A stretch of DNA of 51,880 bases from Candidatus Aenigmatarchaeota archaeon. GTDB taxonomy: Archaea; Aenigmatarchaeota; Aenigmatarchaeia; QMZS01. Location of the stretch: the NCBI GenBank assembly GCA_023134135.1, contig JAGLVB010000013.1, positions 1 through 51,880 of the forward strand, given 5' to 3'. Below are positions 17,112-26,379 of this stretch, in pieces; the stretch's first letter is position 1; every line of letters begins with the position of its first letter. The notes under the pieces were generated by a model. The model was not told the origin of the DNA and made no database searches. It saw only the letters and a list, made by a program, of their open reading frames with translations. The translations under genes were made by a program, and so were the position numbers.

Positions 17112-17713
17112 TATTAACATATGAAAAAATCCGGGAATTAAAACAACTTGAAAAACAAGATAAATTACAGGATTTACCTGAAAATTTTTCAATAGCTGTT
17201 GCTGAATACATTAATTTGAAGAAAGGGTCAGACGAAGAGGTTTCAGCAAAGAGTTTAATTAAGAGTTTGTATGATTTAAGAAAGAAGAAAATTATTAATT
17301 TAGCGGGATTATTTTACAAAACAGATAAAATTCCAGAAAATATAGAGGGTATGGAGGAAGAATTATATTTAAATACAGTAGAAATAATGAGAAAATATAA
17401 CATTTCTTTTGAAGGATTATTTAATAAACAATCTGAAACCGAAAGAACAGAATCAAAAAATAATAAACAATATTCTCAGAGCACAAAAACTAAAAATATG
17501 TTTAATTCTCTACAAATTAAAGAAGATACCGCAAACAAACCTTATGATAATAATTCACAAGAAAATAAATTAAAGGTTGTATTTTTATCAGATATACCTG
17601 AAATCATAACCCCTACAGGGGAAATATGTTCTTTCAAAAAAGAAGAAGAAAAGGAACTTAACACCGAATTTGCAATACAGCTTAAAGAACAGGGGTTTTG
17701 TAGATTTAAATAA
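17108..17713 (+). CDS. Archaeal GINS subunit (Gins51/Gins15-like)
   Basis: N-terminal LPENFSIAVAEYI, LRKKKIINLAGL; C-terminal B-domain VVFLSDIPEIITPTGEICSFKKEEEKELNTEFAIQLKEQGF. ATG overlaps the cdc6 stop. Confidence 0.8.
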   Translation: MILTYEKIRELKQLEKQDKLQDLPENFSIAVAEYINLKKGSDEEVSAKSLIKSLYDLRKKKIINLAGLFYKTDKIPENIEGMEEELYLNTVEIMRKYNISFEGLFNKQSETERTESKNNKQYSQSTKTKNMFNSLQIKEDTANKPYDNNSQENKLKVVFLSDIPEIITPTGEICSFKKEEEKELNTEFAIQLKEQGFCRFK

Positions 17714-17722
17714 TAATTATAT

Positions 17723-18109
17723 ATGGATGTTGTAGTATCTGCGGTTTTGGTTCTTGTGCTTTCTTTATCTGTAGTTGGCATGGTGATACAATATGGCGCT
17801 CCTTTAATACAGGAACAGAAACAGGAGATGGATTTTGAACAGGGAAAAAATCTGGTAAATTATCTCTCTCTCACAGTTTCTGATTTAATTTCAGAGCCTA
17901 TAAATTCTTCAAGAGTAATTGAATTGAGCTTAAGAAAAGGTAAAATAGAATTCTTAGATAATAAAATATCTTTTTACCTTGGGTATCAAGAATACAATAA
18001 AGAGTTTTCAAAAGTAATATTCTCAGAGATAGATATTCTAATAGGAGAGACAAAAGTAAGGCTTACTAAGAAATTGAAGGACGAAATAGAAGTGGAATTA
18101 ATAGGTTAA
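17723..18109 (+). CDS. Small membrane-anchored (pilin/archaellin-like N-terminus) protein
   Basis: 128 aa; N-terminal hydrophobic helix MDVVVSAVLVLVLSLSVVGMVIQYG followed by polar domain. Confidence 0.5.
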   Translation: MDVVVSAVLVLVLSLSVVGMVIQYGAPLIQEQKQEMDFEQGKNLVNYLSLTVSDLISEPINSSRVIELSLRKGKIEFLDNKISFYLGYQEYNKEFSKVIFSEIDILIGETKVRLTKKLKDEIEVELIG

Positions 18110-18264
18110 TTCTTAAATAATTAAGGTCTTACTATATAATTTAGTGTGGGTTTTGTTTATTCCTCAATAGGTTTAATACCCCGCAGCTCATTCACCCTTT
18201 AGATGATATATCATTAGCAAAGCTAACGAATGTGCTGCAAAGTGAGTGGAGCGAAGGGCGATAT

Positions 18265-18891
18265 TTAAGTTAATTTAAGAATACCCTCAATATTTTTAAA
18301 GATATAATTTGGTTTTATTTTTTCAGCGGATTTTTTATTTAACACCCCTGTAAGAACAGCGCAGGAGTTTATTTTTGCGTTCTTTGCCATTTGAATATCA
18401 TAAGGAGAATCTCCAATAAATATTGTTTCATTTTTCTCGATTTTAAGGTGTTTTAAGATTTTAAAAATCATTTCAGGGTCTGGTTTGGTTTTTTTAACTT
18501 CTTCTGAGCAGATATGATAATCAATATATTCACTTAAATCATATTTTTCAATGATTTTATCAACAAGATAATTATTATTTCCTGTGGCAATCGCAATTTT
18601 CATATTTTTTTGTTTTAATTGCCTGAATGTTTTTTCAACAAAAGGAAATAGTTTAAATTTTTCAATACCAATTTTATCTTTTTCCATCTTAAAATATTTT
18701 ATTATTTCTTCTTTATTTTCCGGAGTAAAATATTCAATAATTTCTGTATAAGGTTTGCCAAATTGATTTTTAATATCTCTTTCATTAACTTCCATTCTAT
18801 ATTTTTTAAATGTTTTTTTGAAAAGGGAAGCCCATATATTAATAGAATTTGTTAATGTTCCATCCAAATCAAAAATAAAAGCTTTAAACAT
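18265..18891 (-). CDS. HAD superfamily hydrolase
   Basis: FIFDLDGTLTNS; IAIATGNNN; KTKPDPEMIF; IFIGDSPYDIQMAKNA. Confidence 0.9.
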   Translation of the reverse strand: MFKAFIFDLDGTLTNSINIWASLFKKTFKKYRMEVNERDIKNQFGKPYTEIIEYFTPENKEEIIKYFKMEKDKIGIEKFKLFPFVEKTFRQLKQKNMKIAIATGNNNYLVDKIIEKYDLSEYIDYHICSEEVKKTKPDPEMIFKILKHLKIEKNETIFIGDSPYDIQMAKNAKINSCAVLTGVLNKKSAEKIKPNYIFKNIEGILKLT

Positions 18892-18906
18892 AAAAAAAGT
18901 AAAAAA

Positions 18907-19440
18907 TTAAGAATACTTCTTTAGTTTTTTTTCAATCAAACCTAAACCCTCTTTAGCGTCGCTTATCTTTTTCCCGCCAACACAAACAATACTCCCGCTT
19001 GAGAATACAAGGAAAGATACTTTTGGTTCTGTTAACCTGCATATAAGACCTGGGAAATTCTCAGGTTCATATTCTGAGTCTTCCATCTTAAAAGCAAGAT
19101 TTTCAAGATTTAAATCATAGCCTAAAGTGCCTACAGCAACGATATTCTCAATTTTTGTTTTGTATTTATCTTCTATTTTTACACCAAGTTTTTTTATCAT
19201 TTTCATTATTTTTTCTATTCCTGCTTTGGCTTCTTTCTCTGTTTTTGAACCAACACACACAATAGTTCCTGACCTGAAAACAAGAGCTGTGATGTTTGGA
19301 TCTTTTAATCTCATTACGAGTCCGGGAAATGCTTCTGGTTCATATTCTGCATCCACATATTCCTCTGCAATTTTCGTTAAAGGAAATATAGCTTCTACAT
19401 GCGCGGATACGACCACATTTTGAATTTTTATTTCTTCCAT
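18907..19440 (-). CDS. tbp: TATA-box binding protein
   Basis: Two symmetrical repeats (YEPEAFPGLVMRLKDPNITALVFRSGTIVCVGSKTEKEA / YEPENFPGLICRLTEPKVSFLVFSSGSIVCVGGKKISDA). Confidence 0.97.
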   Translation of the reverse strand: MEEIKIQNVVVSAHVEAIFPLTKIAEEYVDAEYEPEAFPGLVMRLKDPNITALVFRSGTIVCVGSKTEKEAKAGIEKIMKMIKKLGVKIEDKYKTKIENIVAVGTLGYDLNLENLAFKMEDSEYEPENFPGLICRLTEPKVSFLVFSSGSIVCVGGKKISDAKEGLGLIEKKLKKYS

Positions 19441-19498
19441 TATAGAAACATTAAAATATTAATTAAAGCTATATATAAGATTATTTAGTAAAGGTTAT

Positions 19499-20992
19499 CT
19501 ATTTTTTAATAACTTGTTTTGTTAAATCAATTATTTCCTTGATATTGATTACTTTAAGGAAAATCAACAAACCGACAAATAAAATAATGGAGGTGGAAAA
19601 ACAGATAATCACTTCGAGAATTAGATTAGAGGTGATAATCAAATTCTTTAACAGATAGATGGATAAAAGTGAAACAACTCCTGAGACTAAAGTAAGACCC
19701 CATTCCCTAAAAGGAATTTTTATTTTTATTAATTTTCTTAATTCCACAAAACTGAATAAAAACATTGTGATATAAGTAATTAAAGTAGATATTGCAGCCC
19801 CGGTAATCCCGATTATTGGAATAAACACCAAATTTCCTATTAGATTTAGTGTTGCTCCCAGATATATTATTTTTGTGTATTTTTTAGGTTTACCCAGTCC
19901 GTTAAAAATAACCCCATTTATCTGGACTATTGAGAAAAAGAGAGCTCCAATTGCAAGGATTTTTAAAACATCTGAGCCCTGCGCATAAAAAGAACCGAAG
20001 AATAGGTTAAGAAGTTCTTTTGAGAAAGAGAAAGCCATTAGAGAAAGTGGAATTATCACAATCCAGATATACCTGTAAATAAGGGAAATTCCTTTTTCCA
20101 GACCTTTTATTTTTTTGGTTTTTAATTCCACCACAAGTGGGAATAAAACTGTTGAGAATGCGCCTGAAAAAAACCAAAGAAGTCTTGCTGTTGGCTGGGC
20201 GGTCTGGTAAATACCAACTTTTTCCAAACCAAGAAAAAATGTAATTAAGATTGTGTCTGTATCTCCTATAATCATACCTGCGGCTGAGGATAGCATTAGA
20301 GGCAATCCATATAAAACCAACTTTTTTGACAATTCTTTATTGAAGCTTAGTTTTACTTTAGGAATTAATTTCAATACTAAAGGGGAGAATAAAAGAAATA
20401 CAAAAATATAGGAACACAGGAAACCGATAGCAGGCGAAAGATAAGAGAAATTTAATAAGATAAATAAATAGGTAAAACCAAACCAAGACCATAACCTGCA
20501 GAATTCCACAAAAGCATACATTCTCATTTTTTGGAAACCCTGAAGCACCCCATAGAAGGTACTAAAACCAACCTGTACAAAATAAGTGATTGCGAGTATT
20601 TTTAAAACAAAGACTCCTTTTGAAATATCACCTGAAAGATGAAGATAATTTATTGCGAAAAACTCAGCGAAAGTGAAAATAATACCTGTAATAATCAAAG
20701 CAAATATCATATGAACAAAAAATACAAAATAAATAGAACTTTTTAATTCTTTAAGTTTGTTGCCTGATTTGAATTTTGAGATGTGGTAAACCAGACTCCC
20801 GGATAATCCAAAATCATTAAATAAAGCAAATAAACCAACTAAAGAAAGACAAGCATAGAATAACCCATAATCTGCGGGAGTGAGATTTGAAGTAAGGATA
20901 AACCTAAGGGAATAAGAAGCTATTGCTCCAAGGATGCTAAACAAGAAGATGAAGAAAGCTCCTGAAGCTGCTTTTTTCAGATAGTTAACCAT
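19499..20992 (-). CDS. Polysaccharide flippase (Wzx/MATE-like)
   Basis: 497 aa, ~12-14 TM; TPADYGLFYACLSLVGLFALFNDFGLSGSLVYHIS. Confidence 0.85.
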   Translation of the reverse strand: MVNYLKKAASGAFFIFLFSILGAIASYSLRFILTSNLTPADYGLFYACLSLVGLFALFNDFGLSGSLVYHISKFKSGNKLKELKSSIYFVFFVHMIFALIITGIIFTFAEFFAINYLHLSGDISKGVFVLKILAITYFVQVGFSTFYGVLQGFQKMRMYAFVEFCRLWSWFGFTYLFILLNFSYLSPAIGFLCSYIFVFLLFSPLVLKLIPKVKLSFNKELSKKLVLYGLPLMLSSAAGMIIGDTDTILITFFLGLEKVGIYQTAQPTARLLWFFSGAFSTVLFPLVVELKTKKIKGLEKGISLIYRYIWIVIIPLSLMAFSFSKELLNLFFGSFYAQGSDVLKILAIGALFFSIVQINGVIFNGLGKPKKYTKIIYLGATLNLIGNLVFIPIIGITGAAISTLITYITMFLFSFVELRKLIKIKIPFREWGLTLVSGVVSLLSIYLLKNLIITSNLILEVIICFSTSIILFVGLLIFLKVINIKEIIDLTKQVIKK

Positions 20993-21051
20993 AATAACTT
21001 ATTCTGGTTTTTTAGATGGTTTGAAAGGATTAATTTTTCAGAAATATATTT

Positions 21052-21558
21052 ATGAGATTGTCGATAATATTGGGAACAAGACCGGAGATTATAAAAATGT
21101 CACCGGTTATCAGGAAATGCAAGGAATTAGAAATAGATTATTTTATAATCCATACAGGACAGCACTATTCTTATTGTATGGATAAACTCTTTTTTGAGCA
21201 GCTTGAAATCCCAGAGCCAAAATATAATCTGGAGGTGGGTTCAGGGACTCACGGGGAGCAGACTGGAAAAATGCTTGCGGGAATAGAGAGAATTTTGCAG
21301 AAAGAGAACCCGGACGTTGTTTTAGTGGAAGGTGATACAGATACTGTGCTTGCGGGAGCTTTGGCAGCGCATAAATTGCAGATAAAAGTAGCTCATGTTG
21401 AGGCAGGTTTAAGAAGTTATGACCGGAGAATGCCTGAAGAAATAAACCGGATTTTAACAGACCATTGCTCAGATCTGTTATTTCCCCCAACAGAAAAATC
21501 AAAAGAAATTTTGTTAAATGAGGGGTTTGATGAAAAAACAATATTTGTGATGGTATAA
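21052..21558 (+). pseudogene. wecB: UDP-GlcNAc 2-epimerase, 5' fragment
   Basis: MRLSIILGTRPEIIKMSPVI...HVEAGLRSYDRRMPEEINRILTDHCSDLLFPPTE..., truncated at EKTIFV where a TGN... motif is normally expected. Confidence 0.85.
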
Positions 21559-21745
21559 TCCTAAAAGCAACAGAAAAGAGGACTCTTTAGTCACATATAA
21601 AGAAGCAGAGCCATTTACAACAAAGATTAAGACAATTGACTGCTCAGATGCAGTTAATGACTTGAAACACGACCCAAAAATAACCACCGAAGAAGGGATT
21701 AAAAGAACGATGGAGTGGATGAAGTGGTTTTATCGGTTGAATTGA
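21549..21745 (+). pseudogene. NAD-dependent sugar epimerase, 3' fragment
   Basis: Hand translation WYNPKSNRKEDSLVTYKEAEPFTTKIKTIDCSDAVNDLKHDPKITTEEGIKRTMEWMKWFYRLN* matches the typical C-terminus of SDR nucleotide-sugar epimerases. Confidence 0.7.
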
Positions 21746-21883
21746 ACAGATAATTTAATAAAACCATTTGTTTAAGTTTATATATAAAATTATATCCTAT
21801 TATGGTAGTTAATACAAATATTAAGAAATTTGAAAGAAAAATTATCTCTAATAATTTTAGAGAGAATAATATTATAGAATAAT

Positions 21884-23023
21884 ATGGAAGCAGAAAGGAT
21901 GAATAGGGGTGTTAATATTGTGGATTTGGAGAAAGATATTTCAAATACAAAGCAGGTTCTTGAACTTATGAAAGCCCAGATAGCAATGCTTGGGGAGCAG
22001 ATACCTGTAATAGAAACCGAAGAGCAGAAACCAGAGGAATTTCCGGATTATAATGAAAAAAAAGTTCTTGTAACTGGAGGAGCCGGAGCAATAGGCACAA
22101 ATCTTTCAAAGAGATTAGCAGAACTCGGGGCAAAGGTGACAATTCTTGACAATCTTTCTTCAGCTTATGAATGGAATATCCCGGTTCACAAAAACATAAA
22201 ATTTGTAAAAGGAGATATTCTTAATGATGAGGATTTGAAAAGAGTTTTCAAGGAAAAGCCCGATTACATTTTCCACTTAACCGCGCATTTTGCAAACCAA
22301 AATTCTGTGGACAGCCCGGAAACTGATTTGATGATAAACGGGATTGGAATTCTGAAAGTATTGCAGTACGCCAATCTAGTAAAAGTAAAAAGATTTGTTT
22401 ATTCTTCTTCAGGTTGCGGGGTTTATGGACTTGATTCAAAAATGCCTTTTGAGGAACATGACATTTCTATAAAATTGCACACACCTTATCAGGTAACAAA
22501 ATTACTCGGTGAGTTGTACACAAATTATTTTTATAATTTATATAATCTCCCAATTGTGAACGCAAGATTTTCTAATGTTTTTGGTCCGGGGGAAGTTCCG
22601 GGAAAATACAGAAATGCAATTCCAAATTTCTTTTACTGGGCGCTGAACGGGAAATCAATTCCAATAACAGGAACAGGAGAAGAGACAAGAGACTGGACTT
22701 ATGTGGGAGATATTGTTAATGGATTGCTTGCGATGGGTCTTGAAGAAAAAGCAATAGGCGAATCAATCAATCTTGGTTCCGGGAAAGAATATAAAATAAT
22801 AGATGTGGCAACGGAAGTGAATAGATTAACCGGAAATAATACTGGGATGAAACAGGTGAGGGGAAGGGACTGGGATGTTAAAAAAAGACTTTGTTCTTCA
22901 GTTGAAAAGGCAAGGAGAATTTTAGGTTATGAACCAAAAACCGCATTCGAAGAAGGTCTCGGAAAGGTTTATAAATGGTTTGTGGAAAATAAATATAATA
23001 TAAATAAATCAGTTGAATTCTAA
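21884..23023 (+). CDS. NAD-dependent epimerase/dehydratase with ~60 aa N-terminal extension
   Basis: VLVTGGAGAIGTNLSKRLAELGAKV; YSSSGCGVYG; YQVTK; the N-terminal extension MEAERMNRGVNIVDLEKDISNTKQVLELMKAQIAMLGEQI is predicted helical. Confidence 0.88.
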   Translation: MEAERMNRGVNIVDLEKDISNTKQVLELMKAQIAMLGEQIPVIETEEQKPEEFPDYNEKKVLVTGGAGAIGTNLSKRLAELGAKVTILDNLSSAYEWNIPVHKNIKFVKGDILNDEDLKRVFKEKPDYIFHLTAHFANQNSVDSPETDLMINGIGILKVLQYANLVKVKRFVYSSSGCGVYGLDSKMPFEEHDISIKLHTPYQVTKLLGELYTNYFYNLYNLPIVNARFSNVFGPGEVPGKYRNAIPNFFYWALNGKSIPITGTGEETRDWTYVGDIVNGLLAMGLEEKAIGESINLGSGKEYKIIDVATEVNRLTGNNTGMKQVRGRDWDVKKRLCSSVEKARRILGYEPKTAFEEGLGKVYKWFVENKYNINKSVEF

Positions 23024-24215
23024 TATGAATATTTTGGTTGTTCAGGAATCAGATTGGATTGAGAAAGGACCGCACACAACTCATCATTTATTTGAGAGAT
23101 TATCAAAAAAAGGTCACAGAATAAATGTGATCGATTTTGAAATTTCATGGAGAAATCACAAAAAAGAAATAAGCTCCAAAAGAAAAGTTTTTAAAAACCA
23201 ACATAAAGCGATAAAAGAGGGGAACATTACAGTCATAAGACCCCCAATTATAAAACTACCTATTTTAGAATATCTCTCTTTGTTATATACACATAGAAAA
23301 GAAATAAAGAGACAAATAGCAGACTTTCATCCGGATGTGATTATTGGTTTCGGGATTCTTAATGCCAATATTGCGGGTAAGTTAGCAAAAAAGAAAAATA
23401 TTCCTTTTGTATATTATCTGATGGATTCTTTGAATGAGTTGGTGCCCCAAAAGATATTTAAACCCATTGCAAGAATAATTGAGAGTAAAAATATGAAACT
23501 TGCGGATAAGGTAATCTCTTTGAATGAATGTCTTAGAGAGTATACAATAAAACTGGGCGCAGATATAAAAAAGACCGAGGTAATCAGGTCAGGTATTGAT
23601 TTAAGCAGATATAATCCAAAAATTAAAGGGGATGAAATAAGAGAAAAATATGGGATTAAAGATTATGAACTGGTTTTATTTTTCATGGGCTGGCTCTATG
23701 ATTTTTCTGGTTTGAAGGAAGTTGCTGTTGAATTGTTAAAATATAAAAATATAAAAATTTTAATTGTTGGTGAAGGCGATGCTTATAAACACCTAAAAAA
23801 AATAAGTAAAGAAGCGGGAGATAGGATAATTCTTACAGGGAAACAACCCTATGAAAAAATCCCAGAATTTATATCTGCTTCAGATGTTTGTTTGCTTCCC
23901 GCCCATAACAATAAAATTATGCGGGATATAGTTCCTATAAAAATGTATGAATATATGGCCATGGAAAAACCAGTTATTTCAACAAAGTTGCCTGGAGTTA
24001 TATTGGAATTTGAAGAAAATAATGGAGTTTTATATGTAGATAAACCAGAAGATGTTGTTGAGAAAGCCCTGAAATTGGATAAAAAACACACAATCAAAAT
24101 AGAAGGAAAGAAAGCAAGAAAATTTGTTGAAAGAATGGACTGGAGTTTATTGGTGGATAAATTTGAAGAGTCTATTCTTGAGGGTGTGAATAAAAAATCA
24201 ATCCAAATCAGATAA
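23013..24215 (+). CDS. Glycosyltransferase family 4
   Basis: GT-B fold, VIRSGIDLSRYNP, PIKMYEYMAMEKPVISTKLPG. Confidence 0.88.
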   Translation: MNSNMNILVVQESDWIEKGPHTTHHLFERLSKKGHRINVIDFEISWRNHKKEISSKRKVFKNQHKAIKEGNITVIRPPIIKLPILEYLSLLYTHRKEIKRQIADFHPDVIIGFGILNANIAGKLAKKKNIPFVYYLMDSLNELVPQKIFKPIARIIESKNMKLADKVISLNECLREYTIKLGADIKKTEVIRSGIDLSRYNPKIKGDEIREKYGIKDYELVLFFMGWLYDFSGLKEVAVELLKYKNIKILIVGEGDAYKHLKKISKEAGDRIILTGKQPYEKIPEFISASDVCLLPAHNNKIMRDIVPIKMYEYMAMEKPVISTKLPGVILEFEENNGVLYVDKPEDVVEKALKLDKKHTIKIEGKKARKFVERMDWSLLVDKFEESILEGVNKKSIQIR

Positions 24216-24223
24216 GATATATT

Positions 24224-25348
24224 TTACAGGTAGTATATTTTTTTCTTTATTAATTTACTCAACCCTATAATTAATCTAACAACTTTTTCAGAAACATTTG
24301 TATCTCTATAATTTTCAGGACATAAAAATTTAACTCCCCTTTTCTTTTGATCCACAACAATTTCTATAGAATTCAAAATTATTTCAGAGTCTATACCCGT
24401 CATTATTACATTTCCTGTGTCATAGACTTCTTGTTTCTCATTACTCTCTCTTATTACCAGAGCCGGCAGTTCCATAATCGCGGCATCTTCATGTATTGTT
24501 CCGCTGTCGGATAAGTTACAATATGCATTTTTTTGTAATTTTATGTAATCAAACATACCAAAAGGATTATTTAGTTTAATTAATTTATTTAATTTTATTT
24601 TATTTTTGTTTAGTTTTTTCTTTAATCTGGGATGGGTGGAGATTATCAAAGGATATTTGTATTTTTTGGCTATTTTTTCCAAAGCTTTTAAAATATTTAA
24701 TAAATTTTCTTCATTATCTAAATTTTCTTCGCGGTGGATACTTACCACAAAATATTTATTTTCTTCTATATTTAACTTTTTTAGTATATTTGATTGATTT
24801 ATTTTTGACTGGTTTGCCATTATTATTTCAGCCATTGGAGAGCCGGTTACAAAAATATATTCGGATTTCAATCCTTCTTTTAATAAATTCCGTCTTGCGT
24901 GTTCTGTATAGGGTAGGTTTACATCAGAAGTGTGATCAACAATTTTTCTATTTATTTCTTCAGGAACCCTGTCATCAAAACATCTATTTCCGGCTTCCAT
25001 ATGGAATATTGGTATTTTTAATCTTTTTGCAATAATACAGGATAATGCCGAATTTGTATCTCCCAATATCAAGATGGAATCGGGTTTTTCTTTCAGAATT
25101 ATTTTTTCTGTTTGCGATATTATTCTTCCAATCTGTTCCCCAATTGATTTGCTTTTTACATCAAGAAGGTAGTCAGGTTTCTTCAGATTTAATTCCTTAA
25201 AAAAAATATCATTTAATTCATAGTTATAGTTCTGATTGGTATGGACTAAAACATGGTTTGTGTATTTTTCCAGTTTTTTTATTGTTTCTGATAATCTTAT
25301 TATTTCTGGTCTTGTGCCTAAAATACTCATCACTTTTAGTTTACCCAT
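24224..25348 (-). CDS. UDP-N-acetylglucosamine 2-epimerase (CapG/FnlC-like)
   Basis: VMSILGTRPEIIRLSETI; HMEAGNRCFDDRVPEEINRKIVDHTSD; start re-assigned to MGKLKVMSILG (25348), removing overlap with the cupin gene. Confidence 0.85.
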   Translation of the reverse strand: MGKLKVMSILGTRPEIIRLSETIKKLEKYTNHVLVHTNQNYNYELNDIFFKELNLKKPDYLLDVKSKSIGEQIGRIISQTEKIILKEKPDSILILGDTNSALSCIIAKRLKIPIFHMEAGNRCFDDRVPEEINRKIVDHTSDVNLPYTEHARRNLLKEGLKSEYIFVTGSPMAEIIMANQSKINQSNILKKLNIEENKYFVVSIHREENLDNEENLLNILKALEKIAKKYKYPLIISTHPRLKKKLNKNKIKLNKLIKLNNPFGMFDYIKLQKNAYCNLSDSGTIHEDAAIMELPALVIRESNEKQEVYDTGNVIMTGIDSEIILNSIEIVVDQKKRGVKFLCPENYRDTNVSEKVVRLIIGLSKLIKKKIYYL

Positions 25349-25352
25349 AATA

Positions 25353-25721
25353 TCATTCTTCAAATTTAAATGTATCGGGGTCACTTTCGTCGTATTCTTC
25401 ACTAATAATTATTAAAATCTCACAATCTTTCGCATTATTTTTATTATTTAAAATATGATTCTCAAAAGGATTCACTTTAACTAACTCTCTGTTTGAACTA
25501 TCCAATAAGATGCATCTTTTACTTTTTTTATTAACCTCAGTTAATAATAACTCGCATTTACCATGCAAACAACAAAACCATTCCACTTTTCTTTTATGAT
25601 AATGATTGCCTCTGGAGTGTCCGGGTTTAATAATAAGAAAACTAAGCTGACCAAAAATTACTTCATTTTTCTTTGCAATTTCCTGAAATAAACCGCTTTC
25701 ATTTTCATGTACCGGGTTCAT
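25353..25721 (-). CDS. Cupin domain corresponding to the C-terminal half of CapF/WbjC
   Basis: FLIIKPGHSRGNHYHKRKVEWFCCLHGKCELLLTEV; VNPFENHILNN. Confidence 0.8.
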   Translation of the reverse strand: MNPVHENESGLFQEIAKKNEVIFGQLSFLIIKPGHSRGNHYHKRKVEWFCCLHGKCELLLTEVNKKSKRCILLDSSNRELVKVNPFENHILNNKNNAKDCEILIIISEEYDESDPDTFKFEE

Positions 25722-25725
25722 TATT

Positions 25726-26379
25726 TTATTCCTTTTTATAATAATTTAAACATTTTTCAAGATTTTTATGATAACCTAATTTTTCAGTTAAATATAGATA
25801 AATTTCTTTTATTGATATAATTTCACCTTTAGGTTTTTTATAGGAATTGAATTTAGGCAATAATAGTTCATTAATTAAATCATCAATAAATATAAATTCT
25901 CTCTTTGTGTTTTGACTGTTGATAGTAACGGCTTGATTATTGGTAATCTGGTAACAAAATGTTGCAACCACGGAATTATAGAAGGGTTTGCCGCCAGGTC
26001 CATATACATTAGGTATATCAAATATACACCATTTTTTTGTTTTTTTTATCAGTTCTTCTTCTATTGTTTTTGTGAATCCATATTCAGAATTTGGGTTGGA
26101 TGTTGCTTGTTTGCTGGACGAAAATATTATTTCAGGATATTTTTTTTCAACAATCATTGCAAAAATTAAATTTGCGGTGGATATAATATTATTTTGCAAT
26201 ATTCCGCCTTCTTCTTCGCGATTTTTACCTGCCAGATGATAAATTCTGTCGCATTTTAAGATAAATTTTCTTACTTGTTTTAAGTCTTTTAAATCACCTT
26301 TAAAAAGTATTGGGTTTTTTATTTTTTTCTTCAAGTGGCTTCCTATAAAACCATTCCCCCCAGTAATACCAATATTCAT
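25726..26379 (-). CDS. SDR reductase corresponding to the N-terminal half of CapF/WbjC
   Basis: MNIGITGGNGFIGSHLKKKI; IYHLAGKNREEEGGILQNN; IPNVYGPGGKPFYNSVVATFCYQI. Confidence 0.8.
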   Translation of the reverse strand: MNIGITGGNGFIGSHLKKKIKNPILFKGDLKDLKQVRKFILKCDRIYHLAGKNREEEGGILQNNIISTANLIFAMIVEKKYPEIIFSSSKQATSNPNSEYGFTKTIEEELIKKTKKWCIFDIPNVYGPGGKPFYNSVVATFCYQITNNQAVTINSQNTKREFIFIDDLINELLLPKFNSYKKPKGEIISIKEIYLYLTEKLGYHKNLEKCLNYYKKE

